NCBI GenBank assembly: GCA_947625975.1
Contig: CANQQL010000005.1
Span: 1-45,848, forward strand
Length of the DNA stretch: 45,848 nucleotides
Reading direction: 5' to 3'
Source of the DNA: an uncultured Bacilli bacterium
GTDB lineage: Bacteria > Bacillota_I > Bacilli_A > RFN20 > CAG-826
A program made the position numbers and the translations under genes. This document shows positions 26,025-34,586 of the stretch, one piece after another; position 1 is the first letter of the stretch, and each line of letters opens with the position of its first letter. The notes beneath the pieces are model-generated. The model ran no database searches. It was not told the origin of the DNA and saw nothing but the letters and a program-made list of their open reading frames with translations.

Positions 26025-26675
26025 ATGAAAGTAATGATTTATGACACGGGAGTTGGCTTATTACCATTTTTAAAAGCAATTATAAACAAGCAAAAGTATA
26101 ATGAATATTACTTATATATGGATGAAGATGTTTTTCCGCTTGGCCAAAAAAACGAACAATTTATAATTCAGCATTTAAAGTTTATTTTAAGTTATGCTGA
26201 TAAGCGATTTAATCAGATTATTTTAGCATGCAATACGATATCTTCCTATTTACCATACATTGATATAAGTAAATATCAAATTAAAATTTTATCAATTTTT
26301 GAAGAAAATAATAAATTATTAGATGATAATACAACGTTCCTTGCGACTCAAGGCACACTAAAAAATGTTATATGTCCCTATAAGGTTGATGGAAGTGCTT
26401 TACCAACTTTAATTGAAAAAAACGACATCAGAGAGATTATTTTAAAGGTTAGTAATTTTTGTTTTAACACTCCTAAAGTTATTCTTGGATGCACGCATTT
26501 TCCTCTTATAAAATTTATATTTGAAGATTTTCATAAAGAGAAAGTTTTTATTTCCGGTGAAAATAATTTAATTGATCAATTGGAAAGTTCAGGTTTTATC
26601 ACTATCGATGGAAATAAAAAAGCTAAAAAGTATTTAAGTAGTTATTTAAATTTAAGTAATAAAATTTTGTGTTAG
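26025..26675 (+). CDS. murI: Divergent glutamate racemase (Asp/Glu racemase family)
   Basis: A 216-residue protein of the aspartate/glutamate racemase superfamily. Both catalytic cysteines are in recognisable contexts, LACNT (Cys69) and LGCTHFPLI (Cys156), and the N-terminal acid is in DTGVG (Asp7). Glutamate racemase supplies D-Glu for MurD. It is about 50 residues shorter than typical MurI. The usual DSGxGG reads DTGVGLL, and the YGDTxxxPYG segment reads YMDEDVFPLG. Its position between gerE and gerM matches racE of Bacillus. Function is probable, but substrate preference cannot be read. Confidence 0.75.
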   Translation: MKVMIYDTGVGLLPFLKAIINKQKYNEYYLYMDEDVFPLGQKNEQFIIQHLKFILSYADKRFNQIILACNTISSYLPYIDISKYQIKILSIFEENNKLLDDNTTFLATQGTLKNVICPYKVDGSALPTLIEKNDIREIILKVSNFCFNTPKVILGCTHFPLIKFIFEDFHKEKVFISGENNLIDQLESSGFITIDGNKKAKKYLSSYLNLSNKILC

Positions 26676-26702
26676 TAATATATTTTATTGAGGTGCGGAA
26701 AT

Positions 26703-27842
26703 ATGAAGAAAATTAAAAACTTTTTTTTATCATTAAAAGATAAATTTAAAAATTTATTTAAGAAAAAAGAAAAAACAGTTAAAACCAATGTGATAAACGA
26801 TCAGAATTTAAAACTAAAATTTAAAGGAAACAAAATGCCTAAAGTCATTGTCAACACAAAATTTTCGCTTAAAAAGGCAAGCATATTTATGGTGCCAATT
26901 GCGATAGCCGTGATTGGTATTACGGTTGGTATTTTGACAACACCGAAGGACACTGTTAAGGTTAATGTCGTCCTAGAAGATGAAAAAACATCTTATCGTG
27001 TTTTCTTAATTAGTGATGATAATATGGTCGTACCAGTCAGCATAGCTCAAGATGAAAAGATGACCAAAGATGAAGAAATCGTAGATAGATTTAATCTTAT
27101 CAAAGATGATAAACAATATGAAAATGGCAAAATCAGAGGTTATATACCTACAGATACGAAATTAAAAGATATTGCTTTAAATGAAGGAATATTAACTTTA
27201 GATTTAACTGCGGAATTTGCTAATTTATCACCAAAGAATATAAGACGAACAGTCGAAGCTCTTACTTATACCTTTTTAGACATCGAAGGAATAGATGGTT
27301 TAAAACTTTGTGTAGAAGGCGAAAATATTAACCAAGTTGCCGGTAATTATTTAATTCCTGATGTTCTTGATAAAACCATCGGTATCAATAAGCCTGTCAG
27401 TGCCTTAAGTGACCAAATTAACACTGAAGAAGTTGTAATGATTTATAACAAAACAATTAATAATAATAACTTTTATATACCAATGAGCATTGATGCCGAA
27501 AAGGGCACAACGAAAGTTGATACAATCTATAACGCAATTGACCTAAGACCAAGCTTATATACCGGTTTAAAAAAAGTGAAAGAATATTCATATTTAGACT
27601 TGACCGCATCACCAAAATATGAAGAAAAAACAGTATCATTAGATATTACAAAAGATGGCATGGTAGATGAGGTTACAATTTCAAAAGATTTATATGAACT
27701 TATGGCATTAACATTTGACTACTGTAATTTGGATTATAAAGTTAATCTTACTTTTGAGGGAGAAGACTATCAAGTCGATGGCATTATTGACGAAAGTGAT
27801 TACAAAGTATCTTCATTTGTATATAACGAAGTTCAATTGTAG
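26703..27842 (+). CDS. gerM: GerM-like sporulation/germination protein
   Basis: A 379-residue protein with a highly basic cytoplasmic stretch (1-58), one membrane segment (about 59-79, IFMVPIAIAVIGITVGILTT) and two extracytoplasmic GerMN repeats (about 95-225 and 235-370), each containing the LTLDLTAEFANL or YLDLTASP type strand. Bacillus GerM is a lipoprotein with two GerMN domains that supports the engulfment complex. Here no lipobox is visible and a transmembrane anchor replaces it. The ATG at 26703 has GAGGTG seven bases upstream. The call is supported by the gerE-murI-gerM order. Confidence 0.85.
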   Translation: MKKIKNFFLSLKDKFKNLFKKKEKTVKTNVINDQNLKLKFKGNKMPKVIVNTKFSLKKASIFMVPIAIAVIGITVGILTTPKDTVKVNVVLEDEKTSYRVFLISDDNMVVPVSIAQDEKMTKDEEIVDRFNLIKDDKQYENGKIRGYIPTDTKLKDIALNEGILTLDLTAEFANLSPKNIRRTVEALTYTFLDIEGIDGLKLCVEGENINQVAGNYLIPDVLDKTIGINKPVSALSDQINTEEVVMIYNKTINNNNFYIPMSIDAEKGTTKVDTIYNAIDLRPSLYTGLKKVKEYSYLDLTASPKYEEKTVSLDITKDGMVDEVTISKDLYELMALTFDYCNLDYKVNLTFEGEDYQVDGIIDESDYKVSSFVYNEVQL

Positions 27843-27897
27843 TAAATTTTCGCTAAATACTTGAAAAAATATTTAATTATGATAATATAAATGGCGT

Positions 27898-27974
27898 GTC
27901 CTTGTAGCTCAGCTGGATAGAGCAACTGCCTTCTAAGCCGTAGGTCGGGAGTTCGAATCTCTCCAAGGACGCCA
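27898..27974 (+). tRNA. tRNA-Arg (anticodon UCU)
   Basis: A full cloverleaf: acceptor GTCCTTG (27898-27904) with CAAGGAC (27964-27970), G discriminator and encoded CCA. The D arm is GCTC/GAGC, the anticodon loop CTTCTAA has anticodon TCT, and the T arm is GGGAG-TTCGAAT-CTCTC. The anticodon stem has one U-C mismatch (pair 29-41). It reads AGA, a codon expected to be common in this AT-rich genome. Accessory DNA begins right after it. Confidence 0.95.
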
Positions 27975-28010
27975 TTTAGAAATAAGGCGATATAATCGCT
28001 GTTAATTAAG

Positions 28011-28040
28011 AGAATTGTTGAACAGCAATTCTTTTTTTTG
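28011..28040 (+). terminator. Terminator after tRNA-Arg
   Basis: AGAATTGTT (28011-28019) and AGCAATTCT (28024-28032) make a nine-pair stem (one G-U) with a GAAC loop, followed by eight T. Confidence 0.85.
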
Positions 28041-28138
28041 ATTCAAGTGACCGAATAATTTGCTTAGTCCGTAGGCCGGAAATCATTTAAAGGTGAATAA
28101 TATCTATTTTTTATTTGATTATCTTTATGATCAATATC

Positions 28139-28245
28139 TCAATAAATTTGTGCCATAGTTATTGATTTATGTCCAAAAGTTCCTTTACAAGACAAATATC
28201 TAACGACTACAATGATGAGGCAGTATCTAAATGAAATATCAAATC
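28139..28245 (-). pseudogene. Remnant of a tyrosine recombinase C-terminus
   Basis: Read leftwards, this stretch encodes FRYCLIIVVVRYLSC, then GTFGHKSITMAQIY and a stop. This resembles the LRHT...LGHxSxxxTxxY block that carries the catalytic His-Arg, His and Tyr of phage-type integrases. The first box is degenerate (FRYC for LRHT) and no upstream domain remains. The frame continues past the stop with DIDHKDN. Its place about 165 bp beyond a tRNA 3' end suggests the decayed integrase of an island. From here to 28435 I see no intact gene. Confidence 0.5.
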
Positions 28246-28435
28246 ATGGTGGCAACGATTGGGTATTTTTAAAGCTTATTTTCATAAAAAGAAGTGAGAT
28301 CTTTTGAGAAAATTTTGGATCAACATGAGATTATTATGACGAAAGATTAGACAATTTATCAAAAAAATGTAATAATTAATTATATTTTTGAAGCAAACAA
28401 AAATGAGGAAAAAACATGAAATATAACTATTCAAA

Positions 28436-28612
28436 GTGTTAATTGAATTAAGATCTAGTCTAGATATATTTCAAATAGAATTATCATCTTTACTTGCGTT
28501 ATTTATGCTTCAATTAATAGATGAGAAAACAATAGAGCAACTACTACTAAGATTACGAGTTCGCATTGAGAAAATGTGCAAAGTAAATAATATAGAAATT
28601 GAAGAAGCATAG
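28436..28612 (+). CDS. Small hypothetical protein upstream of mod
   Basis: An open frame of 58 codons from a GTG, ending at a TAG that overlaps the mod Shine-Dalgarno. The predicted peptide is helical and charged (QLIDEKTIEQLLLRLRVRIEKMC). A nearby ATG at 28416 opens a different frame that stops after eight codons, and fusing the two would need one frameshift, so this may be a damaged gene. No family is recognised. Its tight junction with mod suggests it is or was the first gene of the restriction-modification operon. Confidence 0.4.
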   Translation: MLIELRSSLDIFQIELSSLLALFMLQLIDEKTIEQLLLRLRVRIEKMCKVNNIEIEEA

Positions 28613-28629
28613 GAGGGTACTTAATTAAT

Positions 28630-30378
28630 ATGAATAATAAGCTTGAATTAATGTGGTATGGAAAAGATAAGGAAATAAAAGCAGAACCTAGAATATTAAT
28701 TGAAAGACCTGACTTAAGTAATATCGAAAAAGACCATGATACTTCTAATATGCTTATTCATGGAGATAATTTACTTGCATTAAAAGCATTAGAAAAAGAG
28801 TTTGCAAACAAAATTAAATGTATATATATTGATCCTCCTTATAATACAGGAGCTGCATTTGAACATTATGATGATAATTTGGAGCATAGTATTTGGCTTT
28901 CTCTTATGAGAGGAAGATTGCTAATTTTACATAATCTGTTAAGAAAAGATGGATCAATTTGTGTACAAATCGATGCAACAGAATTGGCTCATTTAAAAGT
29001 ATTAATGGATGAAATATTTGGTAGAAATAACTTTGTAAATATTATTGCGGTCAAGACAAAAATTGCTGGAGTAAGTGGCAGTAATCTTGGAAAAAGCCTT
29101 CAAGATAATGTTGAATTTATTTTATTATATGCAAAAGATATTAATAATTTTTTATTAAATGTAATTCCTCAAAAAAAAGAAGAATTAATAGAATACATTA
29201 ATAACTATAAATTACAAGGCAAAAGTTGGAAATACACTAGTGTAGTCAAATATATTGATGAAGGAACTTATATTAAAAGTTTTAGTGCAGGGAATGGAGA
29301 TTTAATTAAATTATATAGACATGATAAAGTTGTTGTAAAATCTATTAACCAAATTGCTCAAGAAGAATTTGATGGAAATATTAATAAGGCATATTATACT
29401 TATATTGATAAAATTTTTAGAACAACAAATGCCCAAACATCTATAAGAAAAAAAGTAATTGATGAAACAAAAGATGTCGTAAGTTCTACAGGATTTTTTA
29501 GCATTGAATATGCACCAATAAAAGGTAAAAATAGTGGTAAAAGTATCAGATCATATTACAAAGATAACAATTTAATTGCATGGTTAAAAGATGTTGTTTC
29601 ATGGCGCGATAAAAAGATATTAAAATTAGATGTGATGGGAAACATTTGGGATGATATCCAATATAACAATTTAACAAAAGAAGGAAATGTACAATTTCCA
29701 AATGGTAAAAAGCCTGAAATCTTAGTCAAGCGTATCATAGAAATGATAAGTGAAGAGGGTGATTGGGTTTTAGATTCATTTTTAGGTTCAGGTACAACTT
29801 GTGCTGTTGCTCATAAAATGAATAGAAAGTGGATTGGAATTGAATTGGGAGAACAATGTTATGACCAATGCAAAAAGAGATTAGATAATGTAATTGCAGG
29901 TGAACAAAGTGGAATTTCCTCATCAGTAAATTGGCAAACGGGGGGGGGGTACAAGTTCTATGAATTGGCTCCAACGCTAATTCAAACAGATGCTTTTGGA
30001 CAACCTGTAATTAATAAAGAATATAGTCCAGAAATGCTCGCGGCAGCAGTTGCCAAACATGAAGGATACAAGTATAATCCAGATAATATTTGCTATTGGA
30101 AACAATCGAAAAGTGAGGAAAAATCTTATTTATATGTGACAACACAGCATATAAATGAAAATGCTATTAATAATATTCTTAGTGATATTCAAGAAGATGA
30201 ATTTCTTTTAATTGTTTGTAAATCTTTTGATAGTCTAATTTTAAGTGGCTTAGATAGGAGAATCTCTATTAAAAAGATACCTCAATCTTTGCTTAAAAAT
30301 TGTGAATTTGGAATTGATAACTATAACTTAAATATTGTTTGTCCTCCAGAATATGAGGAGGATGAAGATGATGAATAA
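28630..30378 (+). CDS. mod: Type III restriction-modification system, DNA adenine methyltransferase (Mod)
   Basis: A 582-residue beta-class N6-adenine methyltransferase. The catalytic motif DPPY (68-71) precedes the SAM-binding FLGSG motif (384-388). LIHGDNLLALKAL just before DPPY is typical of type III Mod subunits. Between the motifs lies the variable target-recognition region (about 130-330). Mod sets sequence specificity and methylates one strand. A run of ten G (29940-29949) encodes Thr437-Gly440 in the frame shown. One base more or less would stop translation within about 15 codons. GGAGGG is 12 bases before the ATG. The end overlaps res by 11 bp. Confidence 0.95.
   Translation: MNNKLELMWYGKDKEIKAEPRILIERPDLSNIEKDHDTSNMLIHGDNLLALKALEKEFANKIKCIYIDPPYNTGAAFEHYDDNLEHSIWLSLMRGRLLILHNLLRKDGSICVQIDATELAHLKVLMDEIFGRNNFVNIIAVKTKIAGVSGSNLGKSLQDNVEFILLYAKDINNFLLNVIPQKKEELIEYINNYKLQGKSWKYTSVVKYIDEGTYIKSFSAGNGDLIKLYRHDKVVVKSINQIAQEEFDGNINKAYYTYIDKIFRTTNAQTSIRKKVIDETKDVVSSTGFFSIEYAPIKGKNSGKSIRSYYKDNNLIAWLKDVVSWRDKKILKLDVMGNIWDDIQYNNLTKEGNVQFPNGKKPEILVKRIIEMISEEGDWVLDSFLGSGTTCAVAHKMNRKWIGIELGEQCYDQCKKRLDNVIAGEQSGISSSVNWQTGGGYKFYELAPTLIQTDAFGQPVINKEYSPEMLAAAVAKHEGYKYNPDNICYWKQSKSEEKSYLYVTTQHINENAINNILSDIQEDEFLLIVCKSFDSLILSGLDRRISIKKIPQSLLKNCEFGIDNYNLNIVCPPEYEEDEDDE
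29940..29949 (+). repeat. Poly-G tract (G10) inside mod, candidate phase-variation repeat
   Basis: Ten consecutive G, in strong contrast to the AT-rich surroundings, lie inside the coding frame just after the catalytic core. As assembled it reads ACG GGG GGG GGG (frame ON). With nine G the frame stops at CGC TAA, and with eleven it stops at CTA TGA. The tract encodes the glycine run of the WQTGGGYKFYEL segment. Confidence 0.85.
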
Positions 30379-33049
30379 TTTAAATAAGGAATTATTTTTA
30401 GAGTATTCTATAGACTATATTTCTAATATAATGGGACTTAGAAAACCCCAACGAAGAAGTTTAAAAATTCTTGATTCTATTTTAGATGAAATAAAATTAA
30501 GCAAAAATCTTGAATTAAATTCAGCAAAAGAAGAAATACACAATCAATATCCTATTTTTTCTGATTTTGAACACGAGTTTATGTCTTTAACGTTTGCACT
30601 AGCTACAGGTGTTGGTAAAACAAAATTAATGGGTACATTTATTACATATCTTTATACTAATAAAGGTATTAAAAACTTTTTTGTTGTAGCACCTAATTTA
30701 ACAATTTATAACAAGTTAAAGAATGATTTAGGGAATCCATCACCAGACAATAAAAAATATGTTTTTAATGGTGTTGGTTGTTTCGCTTCAGAAACACCTA
30801 ATATTTGGTGTGATGATGATTATAGAAATAGACCAGCACATTCTTTAACCGATAGTAATTCAATAAACATCTTTATATTCAATATTTCAAAATTTAATAG
30901 TGATGAAAGAAATATAATGTCTATAAATGAATATTTAGGTCAGTCATTTTTTGATTATTTAAAAGGGCTTGATGATCTTGTTATGATTATGGATGAATCA
31001 CACCATTATAGAGCACAATCTAGCGCTAAAGCAATCAACGAACTTAAGCCAATTCTTGGACTTGAACTTACAGCGACTCCTCAAGTTCAAAGTGGAAATA
31101 GAACAGTTTTATTTAAGAATGTTGTATACGAATATCCACTTTCACAGGCTATCAAAGATGGATATACAAGAACGCCCTATGCTTTAACAAGAAAAGATTT
31201 AAAAGCTTACAATTTAACAGAAGATGAACTTGATATGACGATGCTTAATGATGGAATAAATCATCATGAAAACATTAAAGCTGAGCTTTATAAATATTCT
31301 GTAAATAACAATGTTCCTTACGTTAAACCATTTATGTTAGTTGTTTGTAAGGACACAAAACATGCTGAAAAAGTCTTAACGCATGTTAAATCTAATGCTT
31401 TTAAAGAAGGAAAGTATAAAAATAAAGTTATTTTAATTCATAGTAATCAAACGGGTGCTGAAAAAGAAGAAAACATTCAATTATTGTTAGATGTTGAAAA
31501 ATCAGATAATCCAATTGAAATTGTTATTCATATTAATATATTAAAAGAAGGATGGGATGTTAATAATCTTTATACCATTGTTCCATTAAGAACTGCGGCT
31601 AGCAGAACATTAAGAGAACAAACTGTAGGAAGGGGATTAAGACTTCCATACGGTCAAAGAACCGGAGATAAATATATCGATTCGGTTACAATTACTGCTC
31701 ATGATAAATTTGATGAAATAATTGCCGAAGCACAAAGAGATGATTCTATTTTCAAAGCAGATGGCATTATCTATGCTGAATATGAAAAAGAAAAGAAAAT
31801 GACGCAAGTTTCTACAAATCCAGCTTTATTTGATCTTGATGAAATGCGAGGAGAAGTGTTAAACGAAATAGGATTTGATCATAATGATGAAAATGTTGTG
31901 CAAGGATATAATGCAATAATGTCTAGTATTATTGATGCAACAACAGAAGTTAAAAAATCTAGCTTTACTAAAAATGTTAAAAAAGAAGATATAAAGGAAA
32001 CTGTAGAAAAAGATCTTGGAGAACGTTATAAAGAAAACACAGATATTAATAAATTGCTTTCTCTTATATGGGGATTAGATCAAACTGATGAAATAATTGA
32101 AGATGCACAAGAAAAAACAATGTATATTCCTAAGATAAAAGTGGAAAATCTAGGTAACGAACAATATATAATTCAAGATTTTGAATTGGATTTGTCTAAT
32201 TTAACATATGTTCCTATTTCAAATGAAATCTTGCTTACAAATCTTTTGAATACATATAAAGATGCAGAAGTAATTAGTAAAGGTGTTATAGATTATGATT
32301 CTATTAATCCAGAAATATCACTTGTTTCATTAATAAGAGATGTTAATGAAATTGATTATGAAAAATGCCCCGATATTATTCAAAAATGTGTAAAAAACTT
32401 TCTTTCTTTTTATAGAAATAAATATAGTGAAGTAGAGGTAAGAAATATATGTTTGATGTATAAAAAAGATATTGTAAAAAAAATTGCCCATCAAATTATT
32501 CAGCACTTAGCTATTAAATATGATGACATTTTTGAATCTGTAGAAGGAATTGAAACTGTAGTAAACAAATATGTAATAGATGTAACTGATGGAATTAAAA
32601 ATATTAATGAGAGCACTGAAGTTGGAGAAAACATATCATCTATTGCCTTTGATGGTGCAAAAAAAGCCATTACCATTCCAGTAAAATTTGATAGTGAACC
32701 AGAAAGAAAGTTTGCTGTAGTATGCGAAAATTCTCCTGAAGTTCTTCAGTGGTTACGACCATCGCCAAAACAGTTTAATATTACTTATAATAATGGAAAA
32801 AGATATGAACCAGATTTTGTTGTAGAAACAAAGGATTGTTATTATCTTGTTGAGATAAAGGCAAGTAATAGATTGCAGGATCCCGATGTGTTAGCAAAGA
32901 AAGATAGAGCAATAAAATATTGCAAAGTCGCAAGTGAATATAATATTGCACATGGGCATAAGCCTTTTAGGTATTTATTTATACCTCATGATGAAATTTC
33001 ACTTTCATCAAGCTTTGATAACTTAAAACTTCGCTTTGAAGAGCAATAA
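30368..33049 (+). CDS. res: Type III restriction-modification system, helicase/endonuclease (Res)
   Basis: An 893-residue SF2 translocase/nuclease. Walker A is ATGVGKTK (79-86), the DEAD-box motif is DESH (209-212), motif III-like ELTATPQ follows, and motif VI reads REQTVGRGLRLP. The C-terminal PD-(D/E)xK nuclease carries Pro815-Asp816 and Glu829-Ile-Lys831. With Mod it cleaves DNA between inverted target sites. The start was chosen at ATG 30368, six bases after GGAGG. Further ATGs at 30362 and 30371 are alternatives. The overlap with mod means translation may be coupled, so a frameshift in mod could reduce Res. Confidence 0.94.
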   Translation: MMNNLNKELFLEYSIDYISNIMGLRKPQRRSLKILDSILDEIKLSKNLELNSAKEEIHNQYPIFSDFEHEFMSLTFALATGVGKTKLMGTFITYLYTNKGIKNFFVVAPNLTIYNKLKNDLGNPSPDNKKYVFNGVGCFASETPNIWCDDDYRNRPAHSLTDSNSINIFIFNISKFNSDERNIMSINEYLGQSFFDYLKGLDDLVMIMDESHHYRAQSSAKAINELKPILGLELTATPQVQSGNRTVLFKNVVYEYPLSQAIKDGYTRTPYALTRKDLKAYNLTEDELDMTMLNDGINHHENIKAELYKYSVNNNVPYVKPFMLVVCKDTKHAEKVLTHVKSNAFKEGKYKNKVILIHSNQTGAEKEENIQLLLDVEKSDNPIEIVIHINILKEGWDVNNLYTIVPLRTAASRTLREQTVGRGLRLPYGQRTGDKYIDSVTITAHDKFDEIIAEAQRDDSIFKADGIIYAEYEKEKKMTQVSTNPALFDLDEMRGEVLNEIGFDHNDENVVQGYNAIMSSIIDATTEVKKSSFTKNVKKEDIKETVEKDLGERYKENTDINKLLSLIWGLDQTDEIIEDAQEKTMYIPKIKVENLGNEQYIIQDFELDLSNLTYVPISNEILLTNLLNTYKDAEVISKGVIDYDSINPEISLVSLIRDVNEIDYEKCPDIIQKCVKNFLSFYRNKYSEVEVRNICLMYKKDIVKKIAHQIIQHLAIKYDDIFESVEGIETVVNKYVIDVTDGIKNINESTEVGENISSIAFDGAKKAITIPVKFDSEPERKFAVVCENSPEVLQWLRPSPKQFNITYNNGKRYEPDFVVETKDCYYLVEIKASNRLQDPDVLAKKDRAIKYCKVASEYNIAHGHKPFRYLFIPHDEISLSSSFDNLKLRFEEQ

Positions 33050-33072
33050 AAAAGAGCGTTCAAAATTATAGG

Positions 33073-33114
33073 AAAAACCATCATTGTCTATTGTGATCTT
33101 GGTGGTTTTTTGTT
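33073..33114 (+). terminator. Terminator after the restriction-modification operon
   Basis: AAAAACCA (33073-33080) pairs with TGGTTTTT (33103-33110) around a partly self-paired loop, ending in a T run. It lies 24 bp after the res stop. Confidence 0.65.
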
Positions 33115-33126
33115 TGCTTTGAGCTG

Positions 33127-33166
33127 CGTGTATTGTATCAAATTGGTAATCTTTTGCCATGTTAGA
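33127..33166 (+). repeat. Direct repeat A flanking the acyltransferase gene
   Basis: CGTGTATTGTATCAAATTGG... resembles repeat B at 34497-34542 over about 44 bases, with small gaps and roughly four of five positions the same. The sequence right after it (CCAAATTAATACAAT) can fold back on its start. Function unknown. Confidence 0.5.
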
Positions 33167-33205
33167 AAAACCAAATTAATACAATGAAATTCATCATTTA
33201 TAGTA

Positions 33206-34357
33206 TCAATTTGTTTTTATTTTCTTAAAAATATTTATCAGCTTTAGTTTAATTTTACTGAAGAAATCTTTATAAAATTGCGGGATTTTCCGATTAATTA
33301 TGAAAGCAAAGGGCGAATAGATGATAAAATAATAAAATAGTAAAAGAGTTATTGTCGAAAAAATTGATGAAACTACGCAATAAAAGAGATAATTTAAATT
33401 TTCAGTTCCTAAAATTCTAACACTTTGATACCAACCAGAGGCGAGATAATTATTAAATATAGGAATTGTCACAACTTGATGAAAAGCTAATAAGACAATT
33501 GTACTTTTTCCGAATTCACTGAATACCTTATTACGAATGCCATTACAAATTAGGATAACTCCAAGTGAATTTGAAACTGCGGACGGAAGGGTTAGATAAT
33601 ACTTTTGATACTGTCGCGCCCACATTTCGAGATATGTTCCATATGAATGATAATTATATTCGCTGATTAAGTAACCAATCGCAAATAAAGCGATACCGAT
33701 AAGCAAACTGATCCATCTTTTTGAAAGAAGAAAAGTTCGAATCCTCGTAAGATCTTGATGATTAAACAGGTATCCGATGAAGATAAAAAAGACACCAAAT
33801 AATGAAACATCGATATTCCATACATAGGTATAATTAAAAAACTTGTTAAAGAAGATTGCGATTCCTAAAAAAGCTAATGCAATTAAAGTGCAATAAACCA
33901 ATTTCTTTCTTCCTAATTTGACAACCGAATAAAAGAAAACATCAGCAAAGAATAAAGCTCCGACAAACCACAAAGCATAGACACGTTTTTGCTCGATTAA
34001 ATTGATTAACATTTGTCCAATATAAGTAATATCTTTAGGATTACCCGCCAAGGAAGCCATCATCATTTCGGAAAAGATTAAAAGAATTCCGAGACAAAAG
34101 ATTGGAATTAAATAGGACTTCATTTTGCGCTGCAAAAAGATTACAAATGGTTCATCGTCACGAATTTTTAGGGTTATGCCGTTTAACACGAAAAAAATTG
34201 GGAGACTGAAACTATAGCAGACATGGATTAATTCACCTTGACCGCCAGTTGTATGACAAAGTATAACTAGAAAAATAGTCAAGAATTTTGCGGTATCAAC
34301 ATAATCTAAACGTTTTTTCTTAATTTCCTGATTTGTTTCAAGCACAGCTTCTTTCAT
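33206..34357 (-). CDS. Membrane acyltransferase family 3 protein (OatA-like)
   Basis: A 383-residue minus-strand protein with about ten membrane helices. The family 3 signature near the N-terminus reads RLDYVDTAKFLTIFLVILCHT, with the conserved His. Such enzymes move acetyl or similar groups onto sugars of polysaccharides or peptidoglycan. The substrate here cannot be inferred, and no partner glycan genes are adjacent. It is a lone leftward gene between restriction-modification genes and gene remnants, bracketed by related direct repeats, so it may be a cargo cassette. The fused SGNH domain found in some OatA proteins is absent. Confidence 0.82.
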   Translation of the reverse strand: MKEAVLETNQEIKKKRLDYVDTAKFLTIFLVILCHTTGGQGELIHVCYSFSLPIFFVLNGITLKIRDDEPFVIFLQRKMKSYLIPIFCLGILLIFSEMMMASLAGNPKDITYIGQMLINLIEQKRVYALWFVGALFFADVFFYSVVKLGRKKLVYCTLIALAFLGIAIFFNKFFNYTYVWNIDVSLFGVFFIFIGYLFNHQDLTRIRTFLLSKRWISLLIGIALFAIGYLISEYNYHSYGTYLEMWARQYQKYYLTLPSAVSNSLGVILICNGIRNKVFSEFGKSTIVLLAFHQVVTIPIFNNYLASGWYQSVRILGTENLNYLFYCVVSSIFSTITLLLFYYFIIYSPFAFIINRKIPQFYKDFFSKIKLKLINIFKKIKTN

Positions 34358-34496
34358 TTTTCTTTCCTCATTATTTAAAATACATTATTATCCTAATTAT
34401 TCCAACTATTAAAGTTTTGATTTTTTAAGTGAATTGATTTATTTTTAAAAAAATTACTTATAAATTATTTATAGCCTGTGCATATTCGCTTGCACC

Positions 34497-34542
34497 CGTG
34501 TGCATTGTATCAAAATGGTTTGCTTTTGTCATGATGATAGAA
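34497..34542 (+). repeat. Direct repeat B flanking the acyltransferase gene
   Basis: CGTGTGCATTGTATCAAAATGG followed by CTTTTGTCATG and ATAGAA, aligned with repeat A in the same orientation about 1.37 kb away. It could be an old duplication, element ends or a recombination site. Confidence 0.5.
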
Positions 34543-34586
34543 TAAAGATGATACACTTTGAGAGTTTGAAAAAAATCAGTTTATCG

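Noticed and set aside
28066-28080. GTCCGTAGGCCGGAA resembles GCCGTAGGTCGGGA inside tRNA-Arg, possible duplicated attachment site
   Set aside because: The similarity covers the anticodon-stem to T-stem region rather than the 3' end, is only about 12 of 14 bases, and does not continue. Chance or an old tRNA scrap is as likely.
27896-28252. CRISPR array or other tandem repeat near the tRNA
   Set aside because: No regularly spaced repeats were found here or elsewhere in the window.
30993-31187. 64-codon frame inside res
   Set aside because: It is an out-of-frame shadow of the helicase motif region, with no start signal.
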